In this document: piece by piece, positions 10,425-22,571 of the stretch
How the letters are laid out: every line of letters starts with the position of its first letter
How positions within the stretch are numbered: position 1 is the stretch's first letter
DNA from: Odobenus rosmarus divergens
Lineage: Eukaryota > Chordata > Mammalia > Carnivora > Odobenidae
Direction: 5' to 3'
DNA length: 64,000 nt
NCBI RefSeq assembly: GCF_000321225.1
Contig: NW_004451517.1
Coordinates: 558,001-622,000 of the forward strand
Notes under the pieces: generated by a model
Told to the model about the DNA's origin: nothing
Seen by the model: the letters and a program-made list of their open reading frames with translations, nothing else
Database searches by the model: none
Program-made: the position numbers and the translations under genes

Positions 10425-10736
10425 CCCACCATGGACCCAACAACAGCTTCCATGACTGTCAACTCGCAGCCAAATTTTTTCACCTACATCTATCCCCTTC
10501 CCAACCCTCCTTCAGGATTATTCGGAAGCAAATTCCAGGCATCATATTATTTCATCCGAAGTATTTAAACAGGTATCTCCAAAAAACAAGGACTCTTTGA
10601 AAAAAACCCATAATCCCATTTTCATAGCAAAACTTCTATTCACAATCATCCTTTAATATCCCCCAATATTCCCCTCACTGCTTAATGTCCCCAATTCCAT
10701 GAATTGTTTTTTTTTATTTTTATTTTTTATTTATTC

Positions 10737-10768
<32 letters not shown>

Positions 10769-11240
10769 AAGAAGCAGAGGGAGAAGCAGGCTCCCAAGGA
10801 GCAGGGAGCCCGATGCGGGACTCGATCCCAGGACCCCGGGATCATGACCTGAGCCGAAGGCAGACGCTTAACCATCTGAGCCACCCAGGCGCCCCCCATG
10901 AATTGTTTTTAAGATGCAGATAAGTTCCATCCATTCATAGCTTTGGGCTGATATGTCTCTTAAATTTCCTTAATTCTATAGGTTCCCCTCTTTTTCTTCC
11001 TTGCCATTTATTTGTTGAAGATACCGAGTCATTTGTCCCAGAGAGTTTCATGCAATTAATAGTTTGTGGATTGCACCCCTGTGGTGTCACTTAACCTGTT
11101 TTTCTGTCCCTGGTATTTCCTGTAAATTGGAGGTTAGATTTAGGGGCTTGACTGGTCCTGCTTTGATCTTCCTCCCCACTCCCCCCCCCCCCGCCTCCCC
11201 CCGGCCTTTGGCAAAAAATATATCCTAGGTAGTTTGAACT
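10425..11240 (+). repeat. Ancient L1 (L1M-type) 3' region, sense, interrupted by a Can-SINE
   Basis: Phrases typical of old L1 3' ends are present on both sides of the SINE at 10712-10895: aaattccaggcatcatatta, gatatgtctcttaaatttcc, tttgttgaagataccgagtc and ggtgtcacttaacctgtttt. It continues collinearly after the insertion. It is non-coding. Confidence 0.7.
10712..10895 (-). mobile_element. Can-SINE nested in L1M
   Basis: A full-length reverse-oriented SINE with a perfect 15-bp target-site duplication (ccatgaattgttttt) at 10697-10711 and 10896-10910. Confidence 0.95.
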
Positions 11241-12189
11241 ATGTAGAATCTCTACTGTAACCTTCCAGGACCTCTGGGGCTGGGGTTTCCAGGTTGAGAA
11301 GCTCAGAGCCAACCTGAGCCTCTCATCGACAGAAGGAGAAGCTCACCCCAGGAGGTGAAGTCACGCTCAGCAAAATCCCTGCTGAGTTCTGAGTTGCTTC
11401 ACGGAAGACCAAGCCAGAGGAGGAAATCCAGGGACAGCTCTCAGAGCCACAATTTCCCTCCACAGCGTACAGCCGGATTTGCAAGGAAGTTTTCTCCACC
11501 TGGCTGCCTCTTGGCTGGCTAGCATGCAGAGTCTTCTTGCCCCAGCCCAGCCTGACGCATCCTCTCTGCTTTTTATTTCTTCCTCACACCCCAACTGGGC
11601 TGCTAATCACTCCCCCCCCCACCCTCTGTGTCGGGACCCTGGCCTAGAGACACCCTACCACTGCTGTTTTCCAGCCCTGCTCCAACAGCTAGTCTCTGCT
11701 TTATTTGAAAAATCAGTTGACACTAAACAGTGACTGGCTTTGATTTAAGGAGACTTTAAAATTTTTAAAGTAGTTCTCATCCTCCCTCTCAGCTGCTTCT
11801 TTGTCTTCTTTTATTGTTTGTCTTCCTTCTAAAAACATCTTGGCAACCGGCTTTGACAGAAAGAGACCTTTTACGAAAGACCAGAAGGCATCTTTGGTGG
11901 CCAAAGCCAAGGTGATAAAACTCTCCTAAGGTGTTTCCCTCTTCAATTCTCCCTCTCTGCTGTGCACAGGTCCACACCAGAAGGCCTTCCGGATTTACAT
12001 CACGACGTGAATCATCTGGCAGAGACAAGTGCCTGCCTGGTGCCCAGGGCTCTTCTTGGCACCAAGATTCAATGAAGAGCAAGATCACCAGGTGCCATGC
12101 CCATGTTGCTGGTATTTTGATGGGGAAGACAGATTATAAAGAGAAAACAACACATCTACAAGATAAATTCAATTATGCTGTGTTGCCGG
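11241..12189. other. Intergenic, no recognisable feature
   Basis: No repeat family, RNA gene or credible coding exon was recognised. A short C-run precedes it at 11180-11191. Confidence 0.45.
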
Positions 12190-12950
12190 GAACACACATC
12201 CTGGTTAGGACAGGAAGGAGTAAAGAAATGAACAGAGAAAATGTGAATAATGAAGAAGGGCCAGCCACACTGGAGGGAACAACACATGCAAAGGGCCTGA
12301 GGAGAGATGGGATAGGGGAGAGCCAGCCAATGTTGGTGGAGGGTGTGAAGGACAGGAGGGTGGTGGAAGGGGGGTGGGCAAGGGCCAGACCATCAGGGGC
12401 CTATCAGCCAGCTGGAGGAACTGGAACTTTGCTAGAAGGCAGTGATTCTAACTGGGGCAATTTTGCCTCCACAGGACATTTGGCGATGTTGGGAGGTATT
12501 TTGGGCTGTCACAACTTGTGGGAGTTTGGGGTAGGGGGTGGATGCTACTGGCATATACTAGGAAGAGGCCAGGGATATTGTTAAACATCCCACAGTGCCC
12601 AGGGCAGGCCCCACAGCAGAGAATGAGCCAATCCCCAATGTTAATAGTGCCAAGGCTGAGAGAGCCTGGTCCCAAGGCAGGGGGAGGTCCTCAGAGGGTT
12701 CAGAGCAAGGGAATGATGCAAGCTGAAGGAGGAAGGGAGAATGGAGCACAGGGAGTGGGTGGAGGCAGCAAGCCTGGGGAGAGGAACTGCCGCCGTGCCT
12801 GTGAGCAGTGCTCCTGGATCAGGGTGCTGTCCTCCAGGAAGGAGAGAAGGCACAGGTTTGGGGATGCGTCGTACCAAAGTAAGCCATGATCGCACATGTT
12901 TCGGAAATGCTGGATACTCCATCAAGACGGCAGTCTAGCATGAATCCCAG
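12190..12950 (-). repeat. L2 LINE, antisense, split by a hAT MITE
   Basis: Reads as the reverse complement of L2 before the MER5A-like element (acacatgcaaagggcctgag) and after it (cagagcaagggaatgatgca). This places the L2 insertion first and the DNA transposon second. The 217-residue open frame at 11931-12584 runs through this repeat and is not a gene. Confidence 0.6.
12437..12662 (+). mobile_element. MER5A-like hAT-Charlie MITE
   Basis: The element shows ggggcaattttgcctccaca, gatgctactggcatatacta, aggccagggatattgttaaa and aatagtgccaaggctgagag, matching MER5A as I know it. A second copy in the opposite orientation lies at 43225-43455. Confidence 0.8.
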
Positions 12951-12956
12951 AGCAAG

Positions 12957-13185
12957 ACTAGATGGGTTCAAACCTTCGCTTTGCCACTTGCTAGCTGTGT
13001 GATCTTGGATAAGATTCTCAATCTCTCTGTGCCTCAGTTTCTTTGTTTCTAACATAAGAGTAATAAGAGTACCTACCTCACAGGGTCAGTGTGGAGAGTT
13101 AATTTGTTAATACATGTAAATGAGTTCGTATATGCCTGGCACATGGCAGGGACTTGGCAAACATCACTGTTTATTAAAGTAAGGC
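12957..13185 (+). repeat. MIR SINE, sense
   Basis: A well-preserved MIR: ttgccacttgctagctgtgt, ctctgtgcctcagtttcttt and aatacatgtaaatgagttc, then cctggcacatggcaggga. Confidence 0.85.
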
Positions 13186-13319
13186 CCAATGCGGGGTGTC
13201 AGCATGCATATCTACAAATTGAAGGCTCTGCATAAAAATCTTACTGAATCTTACTGTTTCACCCACATTTGCCAAACTTACTTTTTCATGACTTTTCCTC
13301 ATCGACACTCAGAAAACCA

Positions 13320-13885
13320 GAGGCCCTTAGAACACACTTTAAAAACAGCTATCCTGAGATAGAATTCACCGATCACAGAATTCACCCTTTTAGAGTTCCT
13401 AGTTCCAGGTGCATTCACAGAGCTGTGCGACAGCCACTGCAATCCACTTTCAGATTTTTGTGTCCCCCCGGCCCCAACAACAGCAACAACAGCAACAAAA
13501 CCCGGTACCTGTTAGTCATTTCTCATCCTTCCTTCCTGCAGCCCCCGTCCACTTTCTGTCTCTATACATGCGCCTATTCTGGAAATCCATATAAGTGCAG
13601 CCTTACAATATGAGGCCTTTTGTGACTGCTTCTTTCAATCAGCATATTTTCAAGGTTTATCCATGTGTATCTGTACGTCATTCCTTTTTATGGCCAAGTC
13701 AATCTCCCACTGGGGTGGAAAGAACACAGTTTTGTTTACCCATTCATTAGGTGATGGGCACTTGGGTTGTTTCCATTTTTATGAATAATGCTGCTATGAA
13801 CATTCCTGTACAAGTTTTTGTGTCGACATGTGTTTTCATTGCTGTTGGGTCCAGACCTTGGAGCAAAACAGCTGGGCCAGGTGGT
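13320..13885 (+). repeat. Ancient L1 (L1M-type) 3' fragment, sense
   Basis: Carries a familiar old-L1 3' sequence: agaattcacccttttagagt, ttctgtctctatacatgcgc, ttcctttttatggccaagtc and atgaataatgctgctatgaa. An internal CAA-rich tract lies at 13476-13500. It is non-coding. Confidence 0.75.
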
Positions 13886-14720
13886 AGGTGTGTGTCCAGC
13901 ATTTTGCAGAAGAGGGCGCTCTCTGAGACGCATTGATGCCGTCTTTTGTGTCCACTCTGCTCTGCCATTTTCCTTCCTCCCCCCGCCCCCTCCCTCTCCA
14001 CCATCCAGGGTGCATTTGCCACCTCCTGCTGCGTGATCTTGAGCAAGCACTGTGCACCTCCCCGAGCTTCGATGTTCTCATCTGTAAAGTGGGAATAAGA
14101 CGCAGGAGGTTATTTATGGAGAGTGCTTGCTCGGGTGTCTGACGGTCCATCTACGGAAACTGGTAGCGTCTCTGAATTTGTCCCGTGAGATCTTACTGAT
14201 ATAAGCAGTATATCTTGGTAGGTGGCGTGGATGTGATTGCAAACCCCTAAAGGATTCCTGGGCTTGTCTCTGGGCAGGACACAGGATGTGCACGTCCTCA
14301 CCTCGGCTAGAGTTTGCAAAATAAATCTCTGAAGTGACTGCCTCGAGATGCACTCCCCCGCAGATGCCCATCTTAGCCATCCTTGTCGATCCGTGACAAC
14401 CCTGCCTTTCTGAGGGTAGGAAATGGTGTCACTTTACGGTTTGGCTTTGGGTGCCGGCCACTTCACCTGAGCTATTTCACACCTATGGACACCCTTTGAG
14501 GTAGGTGCTAGTATTGTCCTATGTTGCAGATGAAGAAACCAGCTTTGAGAGGGCAGGGCTGGCCCGTACGTTTGGAACTCAGGCAGTCTGGCTCCGATCC
14601 CTGGGCTCTCTGCCTCGGCTTTACTGTGCCTCCCGTGGAGCCCGGGGCTGGCGGCTAAACACAAGTAAGACCTCACAGTGACTATTTAAGACCATTAAGG
14701 AAATCTAAGAAACATGTCCA
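13886..14720. other. Intergenic, mostly unassigned, with MIR-like remnants
   Basis: About 14020-14110 and 14480-14560 show weak MIR-like phrases (ctcatctgtaaagtgggaat and tgttgcagatgaagaaacca). Nothing else was identified. Confidence 0.4.
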
Positions 14721-14724
14721 TTCT

Positions 14725-15000
14725 TCCAGTCAACAAATATTTATTGAGCATTTACTCTGTGCTAGGCTCTACAAACACAATAAAAGTCCCTGTCCCAGGG
14801 CTTGCCGTCCAGCGGGGGGAGGAAGAGCGAATACATCTGTAATATCACGTAAACTCTGCGAAGAACAACAAAGCAGGGTTAAGGGGCTGGGGAGCGAGAG
14901 GGCTGATGTTTCTGTGGGGAGAGCGAGGGCGTCTCCTCAAGGAGGTGCCATCAGTACGGAAACACGAGGAGGTGAGTGGTGAGCCATGTGGGCACTTGCC
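14725..15000 (-). repeat. L2 LINE 3' end, antisense
   Basis: Begins with the reverse complement of the L2 terminus (caacaaatatttattgagca) and continues with tccctgtcccagggcttgcc. Confidence 0.7.
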
Positions 15001-15079
15001 AGAAGAGCTCTTTGGAGGAGCAGACAGCACATACAGGCTTCGAGGGAGAGCACAGACGGGATGTCTGAGGAACAAGGAA

Positions 15080-15605
15080 GCTGCAGGATCCTCAAGCTGG
15101 CCCCCCAAGATTCCCATCCTCTGCTTATTCATCCAGACTTGAATCTAGGTGCTGCTGTGCAAGGACTTTGCATTTGTAATTAGAGCCCCAGGGCACTGAC
15201 CTTAAGATGCAGAGGTAAGCCAGGTGCATCGGACCTCATGGGGGGCGGGGAGCCCTTGGAGAGCAGAAAGTGAGTTCTGTGTGGCTGGGAGCAGGAGGAA
15301 AAGTCAGAGGGACTGGAAGCCGAGAGGATTTGCTGGCAGGAGCCCCATGACATAATGGCCTCTGGGAGCTGAGAGCTGTCCTGGGCTGAAAGCCACCAAG
15401 GAAATGGGGCTACAGTCCTGCAACCACGAGGAACGGAATCCTGCCAATTACAGGAATGAGCTTGGAAGAGACCCTTCAGCTGGCTAACACCTTGATTTCA
15501 GCCCGAGCCGAGAACCAGTGACGCTGTGATGTCCTTCCAACCTACACAACTGTGAGCTAATAAAAAGGTGTTGTTTTAAGCTGCTAAATTTGCGTCATTC
15601 ATGAC
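15080..15605 (+). repeat. Ancient interspersed repeat with AATAAA-like end, family not assigned
   Basis: The 3' part (aacaccttgatttcagcccg, gtgagctaataaaaaggtgt, tgttttaagctgctaaattt) is a common mammalian repeat motif. A related element lies at 35865-36315. It is LTR-like in layout, but I cannot name it with certainty. Confidence 0.5.
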
Positions 15606-15867
15606 ACAGCATAGAAGACGGATGTAGAGGTGGTGTAGCTAGAAGAGAGGGTGCAAGTGGGAGACAGAGGTGGTAAAGCCCAACAGTAACAGGCCAGATC
15701 CTGCTGGGCTTTGCGATTGTGCCGAGGACACAGGAAACCACCCCAGTTGAGTAACTCTCAGACCTCCTTGCCTTCCTGCCTTCTCTCATTTTCCATCCTG
15801 CTCAGTGTTTGTTCCATCCCCACACCCTACTTCCTTATGTCTGTCTACTGCTGTGTGTTCGTGAATC

Positions 15868-16280
15868 GGTTGGGGCACTGCTGATTGTGAGTGACAGGAA
15901 ACCACATAAATTACTTACCCCTCAAACCCAGGGGCTTCAGGAGTAGCTGGATCCAGGAGCTCAAGTGTTACTTTCAGAAATCTGTGTCTTTCCATTCCTC
16001 CACTTTGCTTTCTTCTGCCTTGCCCTCATTCTCAGGCAGGCTCTCCCACCACTTCCCACCCCCCCGGCCCCGTGATGGTTGAGACGGTCACCAGCAGTTG
16101 TGAGTCACATCCTATCGTCTTCACAACCCAATCAGAGAGACCCCCACCTTTCCACATGGCTCCCCTAAAAATCCTGGGGTGACCTGGAATGGCCCAGCTT
16201 GGGTCATGTGACCACTGCAGAACCAATCGCAAAGGGTCGGGGAAGGAGAAATGTAGTGGGGAGGCCTCAGCCATGGACCT
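15868..16280 (+). repeat. Diverged interspersed repeat, unassigned
   Basis: The phrases gtgagtgacaggaaaccaca, ctcattctcaggcaggctct and caatcagagagacccccacc resemble the element at 27520-27900, suggesting the same ancient family. Confidence 0.4.
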
Positions 16281-17185
16281 GTTCCTGGATGTGGGGCTCA
16301 GGGGATGGGGAGTAAGGGGGCTTCAGGCCTCCCTTAAACCCCCCTGGACTGAGAAAGGAGAGGGTTGGTTCCTTGGGGTCCTTAAGGGTGTCACTGGGGG
16401 GCTGTGAACAGCAAAAGAGGGAAGCGATGCGGGGGGGGTGGGCGCAAAGCCAGCAGATCCACTAGGGGCCAGCTCTGCCCATGTCTCTGGGTGCCGTGGG
16501 AGCCGTGGGAGCCGTGGGTGATACAGCTCCTGCATGGAGATCCCAGAGCCTTACCCCATGTTCCGCTCCGATCATGGGACCCTCATTTCTCCCCTCGTTA
16601 TCTCTGCGTCCTATTAGATCTTGGCACTAGCAGCAGGAGTTGTGGAATCACCACACAACCCTGCCTTTGCCCTGGTTGTTTACTGGAGAAATAAATAGAG
16701 AAAGAAATTCAGCAGAACAGATGCTTGGACCCATGGAGCAACCCTGGGAGGCTCGTGCAACAGAGTCATCTTCATAAACAGATGCCGAGAGGAGCAGCTT
16801 GGAAAGTCTGTCCAAGCCCCAAACAAACGAGGACCTGCAGCCAAGTGTGAGGCCAGCTGGAAGGTCCCAGCCAGAAGGGAGAGCCCTGAGATGGGGGTGG
16901 TCCGGCAGGATGCCCCAGCCCATCCACTGTGTGTGTGTGTGTGTGTGTGTGTTGGGGGGGCACCGACAGCTGCAACCTCTCTTGTTACTTTTAAAATGCA
17001 GTGTTGGAAACAGGTGTGGGAGGACAGGTGTGCTGGTTGGTTTGGAGACCCTCCCCTCCCCAGACACCAGTAAGCATTGTGCTTGGCCTTACAGTGGCCC
17101 ACAAGGATGTGATGGGTCCCCCTCTCCCCGCTCTAATTCTGTTCTGCTGCTGGAGCTACTCCAGCTGCAAGGCCCTCCTTGCTGT
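16281..17185. other. Intergenic unique sequence with (TG)n
   Basis: No gene or repeat family was recognised except a TG microsatellite near 16928-16951. The paired long open frames are partly this repeat read in several frames. Confidence 0.45.
16928..16951. repeat. (TG)n microsatellite
   Basis: About 12 TG units followed by a short G-run. Confidence 0.85.
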
Positions 17186-17876
17186 TCCTGGAATACACCA
17201 GCACACTCTTTTGCCCCAAGGCCCTTGCACCTGCCACTCCCCCCACCAACAACACTTTTCCCACATATTGTCCTGTGGCTTGCTCCCCCATTCTCCTTAA
17301 GCTTCTGCCCCCTTAAGACATAGGACTTTGGATCAGGCTTAGTTATGCTGCAGTTAGCAACCCTAAACTCTCTGTGTCTGGGCACCATGAAGGTTCATCT
17401 CTCACACACACTGCATATCCAGTGTCATGGCCTAGGAGCTCTGATGGCTGCTCAGAGGCCCAGGCTGACCCAGGCTCTTCTCCTTGTATTTTCATGGTCA
17501 CAGTGGCAGTGGGAAGGGACAATGGCAAGTCACACAATGGTAAGTCACACAGTGGCTCTGCGGTTCCACTCAGAACTGGCACCTGTCATGTTTCATTGGC
17601 CAAAGCAAGTCACAACGGTCTGAAAGGAGAACTAAGACATTGAGCGCACAGCTCAGTGTTAACCCTTTCCCAAAAGTCCCTGTGCCTGTGCCCTGCCCCC
17701 ACACCACTGCTCTCTGCTGCGCTGCTCCCTACCTGACCTATGCTACACGATTTTCCCTCTCCCTCAAAAATCTAAGCCCTGGGAGGGTGGGGTTTGTCTG
17801 GTTTTGCTCGATGCTAAACTGCAGCACTTAAAACACTGCCTGGTATACCAGAGGCACTCAATAACATTTAGTCCAG
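17186..17876 (+). repeat. L2 LINE 3' end, sense, interrupted
   Basis: The L2 phrases aaggcccttgcacctgccac (17219 onward) and, after an interruption at about 17330-17640, aaaacactgcctggtatacc and caataacattta, bracket an unassigned diverged insertion. Confidence 0.55.
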
Positions 17877-17889
17877 TGGATCAATAGTG

Positions 17890-18420
17890 GTATGAAGAGT
17901 TGCTAACTGAGGATCCTCACTGGAGGTTGGGCACTGTGCTGAGTGCTGTCCGCGCATGAACTCATTTCAGCCACATCTCAGTCCCACGGGAGAGGGAGGT
18001 CTATCATGACCCCCATTTTCCATACATGGAAACCTGAGGCTCAGAGAGGGTCAGGACACTTGCAGAGGCCACACAGTGAGTTAGTGGGCAGCACCAGCCT
18101 CCTGACCTCCGAGAGGCCCCGTATGACCAGGGTGCAGGGGCCCGACGTCCAGGTGTGGCAGCTGAGGGTCCAGTGTGCGTGGGGATGGGGTCTGGGAGCA
18201 TGGTCAGAAGGCAGTCACAGTGGCAATGGCCCTCATCATTCATTGCCTTGCTGGACACTGTGCTTAGGGAGGCACAGCTTCATTCATGCTCATGAATCCC
18301 CACTGAGCAGAGGAGGAAACTGAGGGAGGGCTAGGTCTTTGCAGGGCACTATAGCCTGGGAGGGAAGCTGGGACTTCAGCCCCAGCTGCCCAGACGTGGA
18401 GGCCGGAGACCTACCCACAG
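17890..18420 (-). repeat. MIR fragments, antisense
   Basis: At least two inverted MIR cores, around 17925-18090 (cctgaggctcagagagggtc) and 18240-18350 (gaggaaactgagggaggg). Diverged. Confidence 0.55.
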
Positions 18421-18759
18421 GGCTGTCCTGCGGCCCGCAGATCCACGCCAGTGAGGTAGGAGCGCGATGCTCCAACTTGCATCCTCACTGCGGCAGGGGA
18501 CCCTCGGCACGCCGGCCGGACCAGCTGCCCTCACCTGCCTTTTCGGGCCCGAGATGGAGATGTCATGCAGCATGTCGCTTTACTGCCTGGCAGGGACAGT
18601 TTGATTTTTTCCAGCAGGTGCTTTTAATGTTTTCTTCCCACACATGCTTGTACTGCTGCCGGAGCGTGTCTCTGACCTCCCTTCGGGCTCCGTCTCCCCC
18701 TCCCCAACCCTCCCTGCACTCTGCGCTCTCCCCAGTGTGGATACTCTGCTCACGTGCAT

Positions 18760-18935
18760 GGCTTTCCCCTTCAGACGCCTGGGTTTCGTCCCAGCCCCTC
18801 CACTGACTAACCCGGTGACTTCGAGCCTCACTTAGCTCATCTGTAAAGTGGGGGCACCCATCACACCGACCTGAGAGGGTTGTGAGGATAACACGCCTCG
18901 ACGGTGTGAAGTGTTCAATCCTTAGGAGCCATCCT
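18760..18935 (+). repeat. MIR fragment, sense
   Basis: MIR core with ctcatctgtaaagtgggggc and ggttgtgaggataacacg. Confidence 0.6.
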
Positions 18936-19600
18936 TGTTTCTAAGACGTCTATGGGCCCCAAGGGTCTGTTCTAAAACATTCAGCGTCCGTGAAAATCAG
19001 CACATTCATTGCCTTGCTATTTGGAAAAGCAAGAACACGGCAAACACACAAATATTCTCCAGTACTCCCTACCTCGCCTGCTGCTTCTTCTAACTCCCGT
19101 GAAAACCATACCCACCCGCTTTGGCACTGTAGTTAGTCCTGCGTGTGGAGGTGGTGTTGGCAGCTGGACAACCCCTTGAACTAAATTATCCCCATGCCAC
19201 TTGGCATCTGCGCACGGTCCTGCCACTCAGGTCTACTCACCAGGGCCAGCTTTTCTATTGAGCAAGTGAGTTTCATTAGGAAGCACTGCCAGTAAGTCAG
19301 ACCTTCTCGGTTAGCTCATTAGCATGCTGTCCAGACAAGGTAGATTCTGGAAAGAAAATAGCAAGAGGGCAGGCAGAGGAGAGCCGTCACCAGATCTGCG
19401 GTTGGAGAACCTCTCAGGTGATGGTCCCACAGTCACGAGACTTCCAGTGACCAAGCGCTTTCATTTCTGCCGTGTTCGTGATGAGGAGTCGATTTGGCAT
19501 CTCTTTCAAAAGATTCATTCGAGGCTTGGCAGTCAGGACCGGAAACAAGAAAACCTCCCCGGGAGGAGCCCAGCTACCCGGCTGCAGATGCACTTCACTC
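18936..19600. other. Intergenic, no recognisable feature
   Basis: Nothing supportable was seen on either strand. Confidence 0.45.
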
Positions 19601-19609
19601 TGGGTTGTG

Positions 19610-20072
19610 TGGCTCAGAGCCTTTGCTCTGTGGCCAGAATCCCTGGGTTCTCACCCAAGTTCTGCCAGCTATTAGCTATGTGACCTTGGGCAAGTGATCA
19701 ATCCCTCTGGGCCTCTGTTTCTCTATCTTTAAGATGGGAATGGTAAGAGGCGCCTGGGTGGCTCAGTCGTTAAGCGTCTGCCTTCGGCTCAGGTCATGAT
19801 CTCAGGGTCCTGGGATCGAGCCCCGCACTGGGGTCCCTGCTCCGCGGGAAGCCTGCTTCTCCCTCTCCCACTCCCCCTGCTTGTGTTCCCTCTCTCGCTT
19901 TGTCTTTCTCTGTCAAATAAATAAATAAAATCTTCAAAAAAAAAAAAAAAGATGGGGATGGTAAAGTACCTACTCATAGGTTGTTAGAAGGATTAGCTGA
20001 GGTGATGCATGTGAAGGGTTTAGCACAGGTCCTGGCACATAGTAAGTACTCAGTAAATATTAGCCATCAGTA
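19610..20072 (+). repeat. MIR SINE, sense, split by a Can-SINE
   Basis: The left half (gctattagctatgtgacctt, cctctgttt) ends at 19746. The right half resumes after the SINE (tgttagaaggattagctgag, ggtcctggcacatagtaagt). The two halves join cleanly when one copy of the duplication is ignored. Confidence 0.85.
19747..19949 (+). mobile_element. Can-SINE, sense, nested in MIR
   Basis: The left end reads gaggcgcctgggtggctcag, and the element runs to aataaataaaatcttc and poly-A. A 15-bp target-site duplication (agatgggaatggtaa and agatggggatggtaa, one mismatch) lies at 19732-19746 and 19950-19964. Confidence 0.95.
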
Positions 20073-20082
20073 TCACTACTAG

Positions 20083-20259
20083 TTTTTTTATAAAAGATGT
20101 TATTTATTTGAGAGAGAGAGAGAGGATGAGCAGAGGGTGAGGGGCAGAAGGAGAGGGAGAAGCAGGCTCCCCCTTGAGCAGGGAGCCCATCAGGGGCTTG
20201 ATCCCAGGACCCCTGGGCCGAAGGCAGACGCCCAACCAACTGAGTCACCCAGGCGCCCC
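20083..20259 (-). mobile_element. Can-SINE
   Basis: A reverse-oriented SINE with its left end (tcacccaggcgcccca) at 20259. The middle region is slightly shortened (aggggcttgatcccaggacc). It lies just outside the tandem duplication. Confidence 0.9.
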
Positions 20260-20785
20260 ACTTCTAATACTTTTATTATTAATATTATTATCATCATCTT
20301 CCGATTGTGATGAAAATGTGGGTCAATGTAAACGCACGCTCAAACTCTGGTCTGGCTTATGCCCCATCGTGGCAGATGAGGCCCAAGGGCCTGTGTACCA
20401 TCCGTTTACAGGAAAGGCTTCCCACCCTAATAAAGAAAGGCAAGAGCAAAGACCGTTTTCAAGGGAGTTAGAAGACGCAGTTTGTGAGGTAGGGAGGATG
20501 CGGTCTCGTGCCTGCTGTCTCCACGGAGGGGTCGAGGGGCCGACTCCCCTCAGGCCACGGAGGACAGCGGCACCTAACTGTGATTCAGAACAGGCCCATA
20601 TTTCTTTGTTCCTCTGTCATCATGGAGCTGTGCATGCCTTACACCCTAGTGCCCTGGAGACATTTCATCTTTAGCTCACTAACTTCTGCCTTGAAAATCT
20701 TGTCAGTGTTTGACTTTTGTGCATTTAGATCTTTAACACTCTCATTAATTACTGGTTTTAGGCATTATGTAGTAGGGTGTTTGAG

Positions 20786-20972
20786 TTTTTTTTTTTTTTT
20801 AAAGATTTTATTTACTTATTTGAGAGAGACAGAGAGAGAGAGAACACGAGGGCAGAGGGAGAAGCAGACTCCCCGCTGAGCAGGGAGCCCGATGCGGGGC
20901 TGGATCCCAGGACCCCAGGATCATGACCTGAGCCGAAGGCAGACGCTTAACTGACTGAGCCACCCAGGTGCC
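20786..20972 (-). mobile_element. Can-SINE inside duplication copy 1
   Basis: A reverse-oriented SINE from the poly-T at 20786 to the left end cacccaggtgcc at 20972. Confidence 0.9.
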
Positions 20973-21518
20973 AATACATCTTAATTATGGCAAGGCAAAA
21001 TGGGAAGGAAGAAAAATCTCTGAGTACCTCAACATTAAATCAATCCATGGAGCCTTTCACCAGAAGAAAAAGATGTACCAGAAAATTCGAGAATCACAGG
21101 CGCTTCTGGGATTTGAGGCAAAGCTCTACCTGGCTGAGCGACAGCCCACAAGCAAGGGGACATTAGCAATGTCCTTACGGCGAGACCACAGTCAGACCTC
21201 CGAGACCCATTCACTCTATTTTTATTCAGCAGCAAATCAAGAATTCTCCCAAAATAGCAGGAATGAAGATTTGTACTTTAAGATCCCTCACGCTCTCTGA
21301 AGAATGTTGTCCCATCTGTGTGTGACAGCTGGAGCTGCCGCAGCTTCTCGTGACCATGAGGGGACAAGCCGGTCTGCAGTAGATCGGGCAGAGCCAAGAA
21401 GACTCTGGATCCATCAACGGTTCCCAGGGACACTGATCCCAAGCGGGGCTGCCTGTCAGTGGTCATCACATTCCAGGAGGAAAATCCACTTTGTTATTGG
21501 TTCTGTTGTTGTTGTTGA

Positions 21519-21685
21519 TCAAGAGAGGGAGCAGGGAGGGGCCGAGAGAGGAGAGAGAGAATCTTAAGCAGGCTCCACGCCCTATGCAGAGCCCCATGCG
21601 GGGCTCCATCTCACGACCCTGAGACCATGACCTGACCCGAAATCAAGAGTCAGACACCCAACCGACTGAACCACCCAGGCGCCCC
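21519..21685 (-). mobile_element. Older-subfamily Can-SINE inside duplication copy 1
   Basis: Subfamily with cgaaatcaagagtcagacac and gggctccatctcacgaccct. The left end cacccaggcgcccc is at 21685. The 3' end is degenerate and adjoins a (GTT)n run. Confidence 0.85.
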
Positions 21686-22385
21686 TGCTTTCTTATTGTT
21701 TGATCCACTTTTAATTGACTGCCTTGTGACCTGCTGTCAGACGTATTCTCACCGATGAAACAGCAGGCCCTGTGTCATAGACCCGCTGCGAGAATTAAGT
21801 GAGGTAACGGTGTTTGTAAAGCAACTTGCCCAGTCTTAGTCCTCAAGTGTTTGACCGACATCAGCCCTAGGTGGCTGGAACACAGAATTATCATCATCTT
21901 CCGATTGTGATGAAAATGTGGGTCAATGTAAACGCACGCTCAAACTCTGGTCTGGCTTATGCCCCATCGTGGCAGATGAGGCCCAAGGGCCTGTGTACCA
22001 TCCGTTTACAGGAAAGGCTTCCCACCCTAATAAAGAAAGGCAAGAGCAAAGACCGTTTTCAAGGGAGTTAGAAGACGCAGTTTGTGAGGTAGGGAGGATG
22101 CGGTCTCGTGCCTGCTGTCTCCACGGAGGGGTCGAGGGGCCGACTCCCCTCAGGCCACGGAGGACAGCGGCACCTAACTGTGATTCAGAACAGGCCCATA
22201 TTTCTTTGTTCCTCTGTCATCATGGAGCTGTGCATGCCTTACACCCTAGTGCCCTGGAGACATTTCATCTTTAGCTCACTAACTTCTGCCTTGAAAATCT
22301 TGTCAGTGTTTGACTTTTGTGCATTTAGATCTTTAACACTCTCATTAATTACTGGTTTTAGGCATTATGTAGTAGGGTGTTTGAG

Positions 22386-22571
22386 TTTTTTTTTTTTTTA
22401 AAGATTTTATTTACTTATTTGAGAGAGACAGAGAGAGAGAGAACACGAGGGCAGAGGGAGAAGCAGACTCCCCGCTGAGCAGGGAGCCCGATGCGGGGCT
22501 GGATCCCAGGACCCCAGGATCATGACCTGAGCCGAAGGCAGACGCTTAACTGACTGAGCCACCCAGGTGCC
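22386..22571 (-). mobile_element. Can-SINE inside duplication copy 2
   Basis: Duplicate of the element at 20786-20972, with one fewer T in its tail. Confidence 0.9.

Larger units (their letters stand above)
20287..21886. repeat. 1600-bp tandem duplication, copy 1
   Basis: This segment is repeated immediately downstream at 21887-23486. The copies differ by one substitution (c versus a, about 21338 versus 22937), one T in a poly-T run (15 versus 14), and one C near 21834 (cagtctta versus cagtcctta). Each copy holds two Can-SINEs. The junction shows a single shared base. Confidence 0.97.

Noticed and set aside
10229..10600. Open frames spanning the N gap
   Set aside because: They include placeholder X residues and the CA repeat, so they are artefacts.
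11931..12584. 217-residue open frame
   Set aside because: It passes through inverted L2 and a MER5A-like element.
20174..22274. Duplicated open frames (for example 110 residues at 20968 and 22567)
   Set aside because: They are identical only because the DNA is duplicated. They show no homology or start context that would make them genes.
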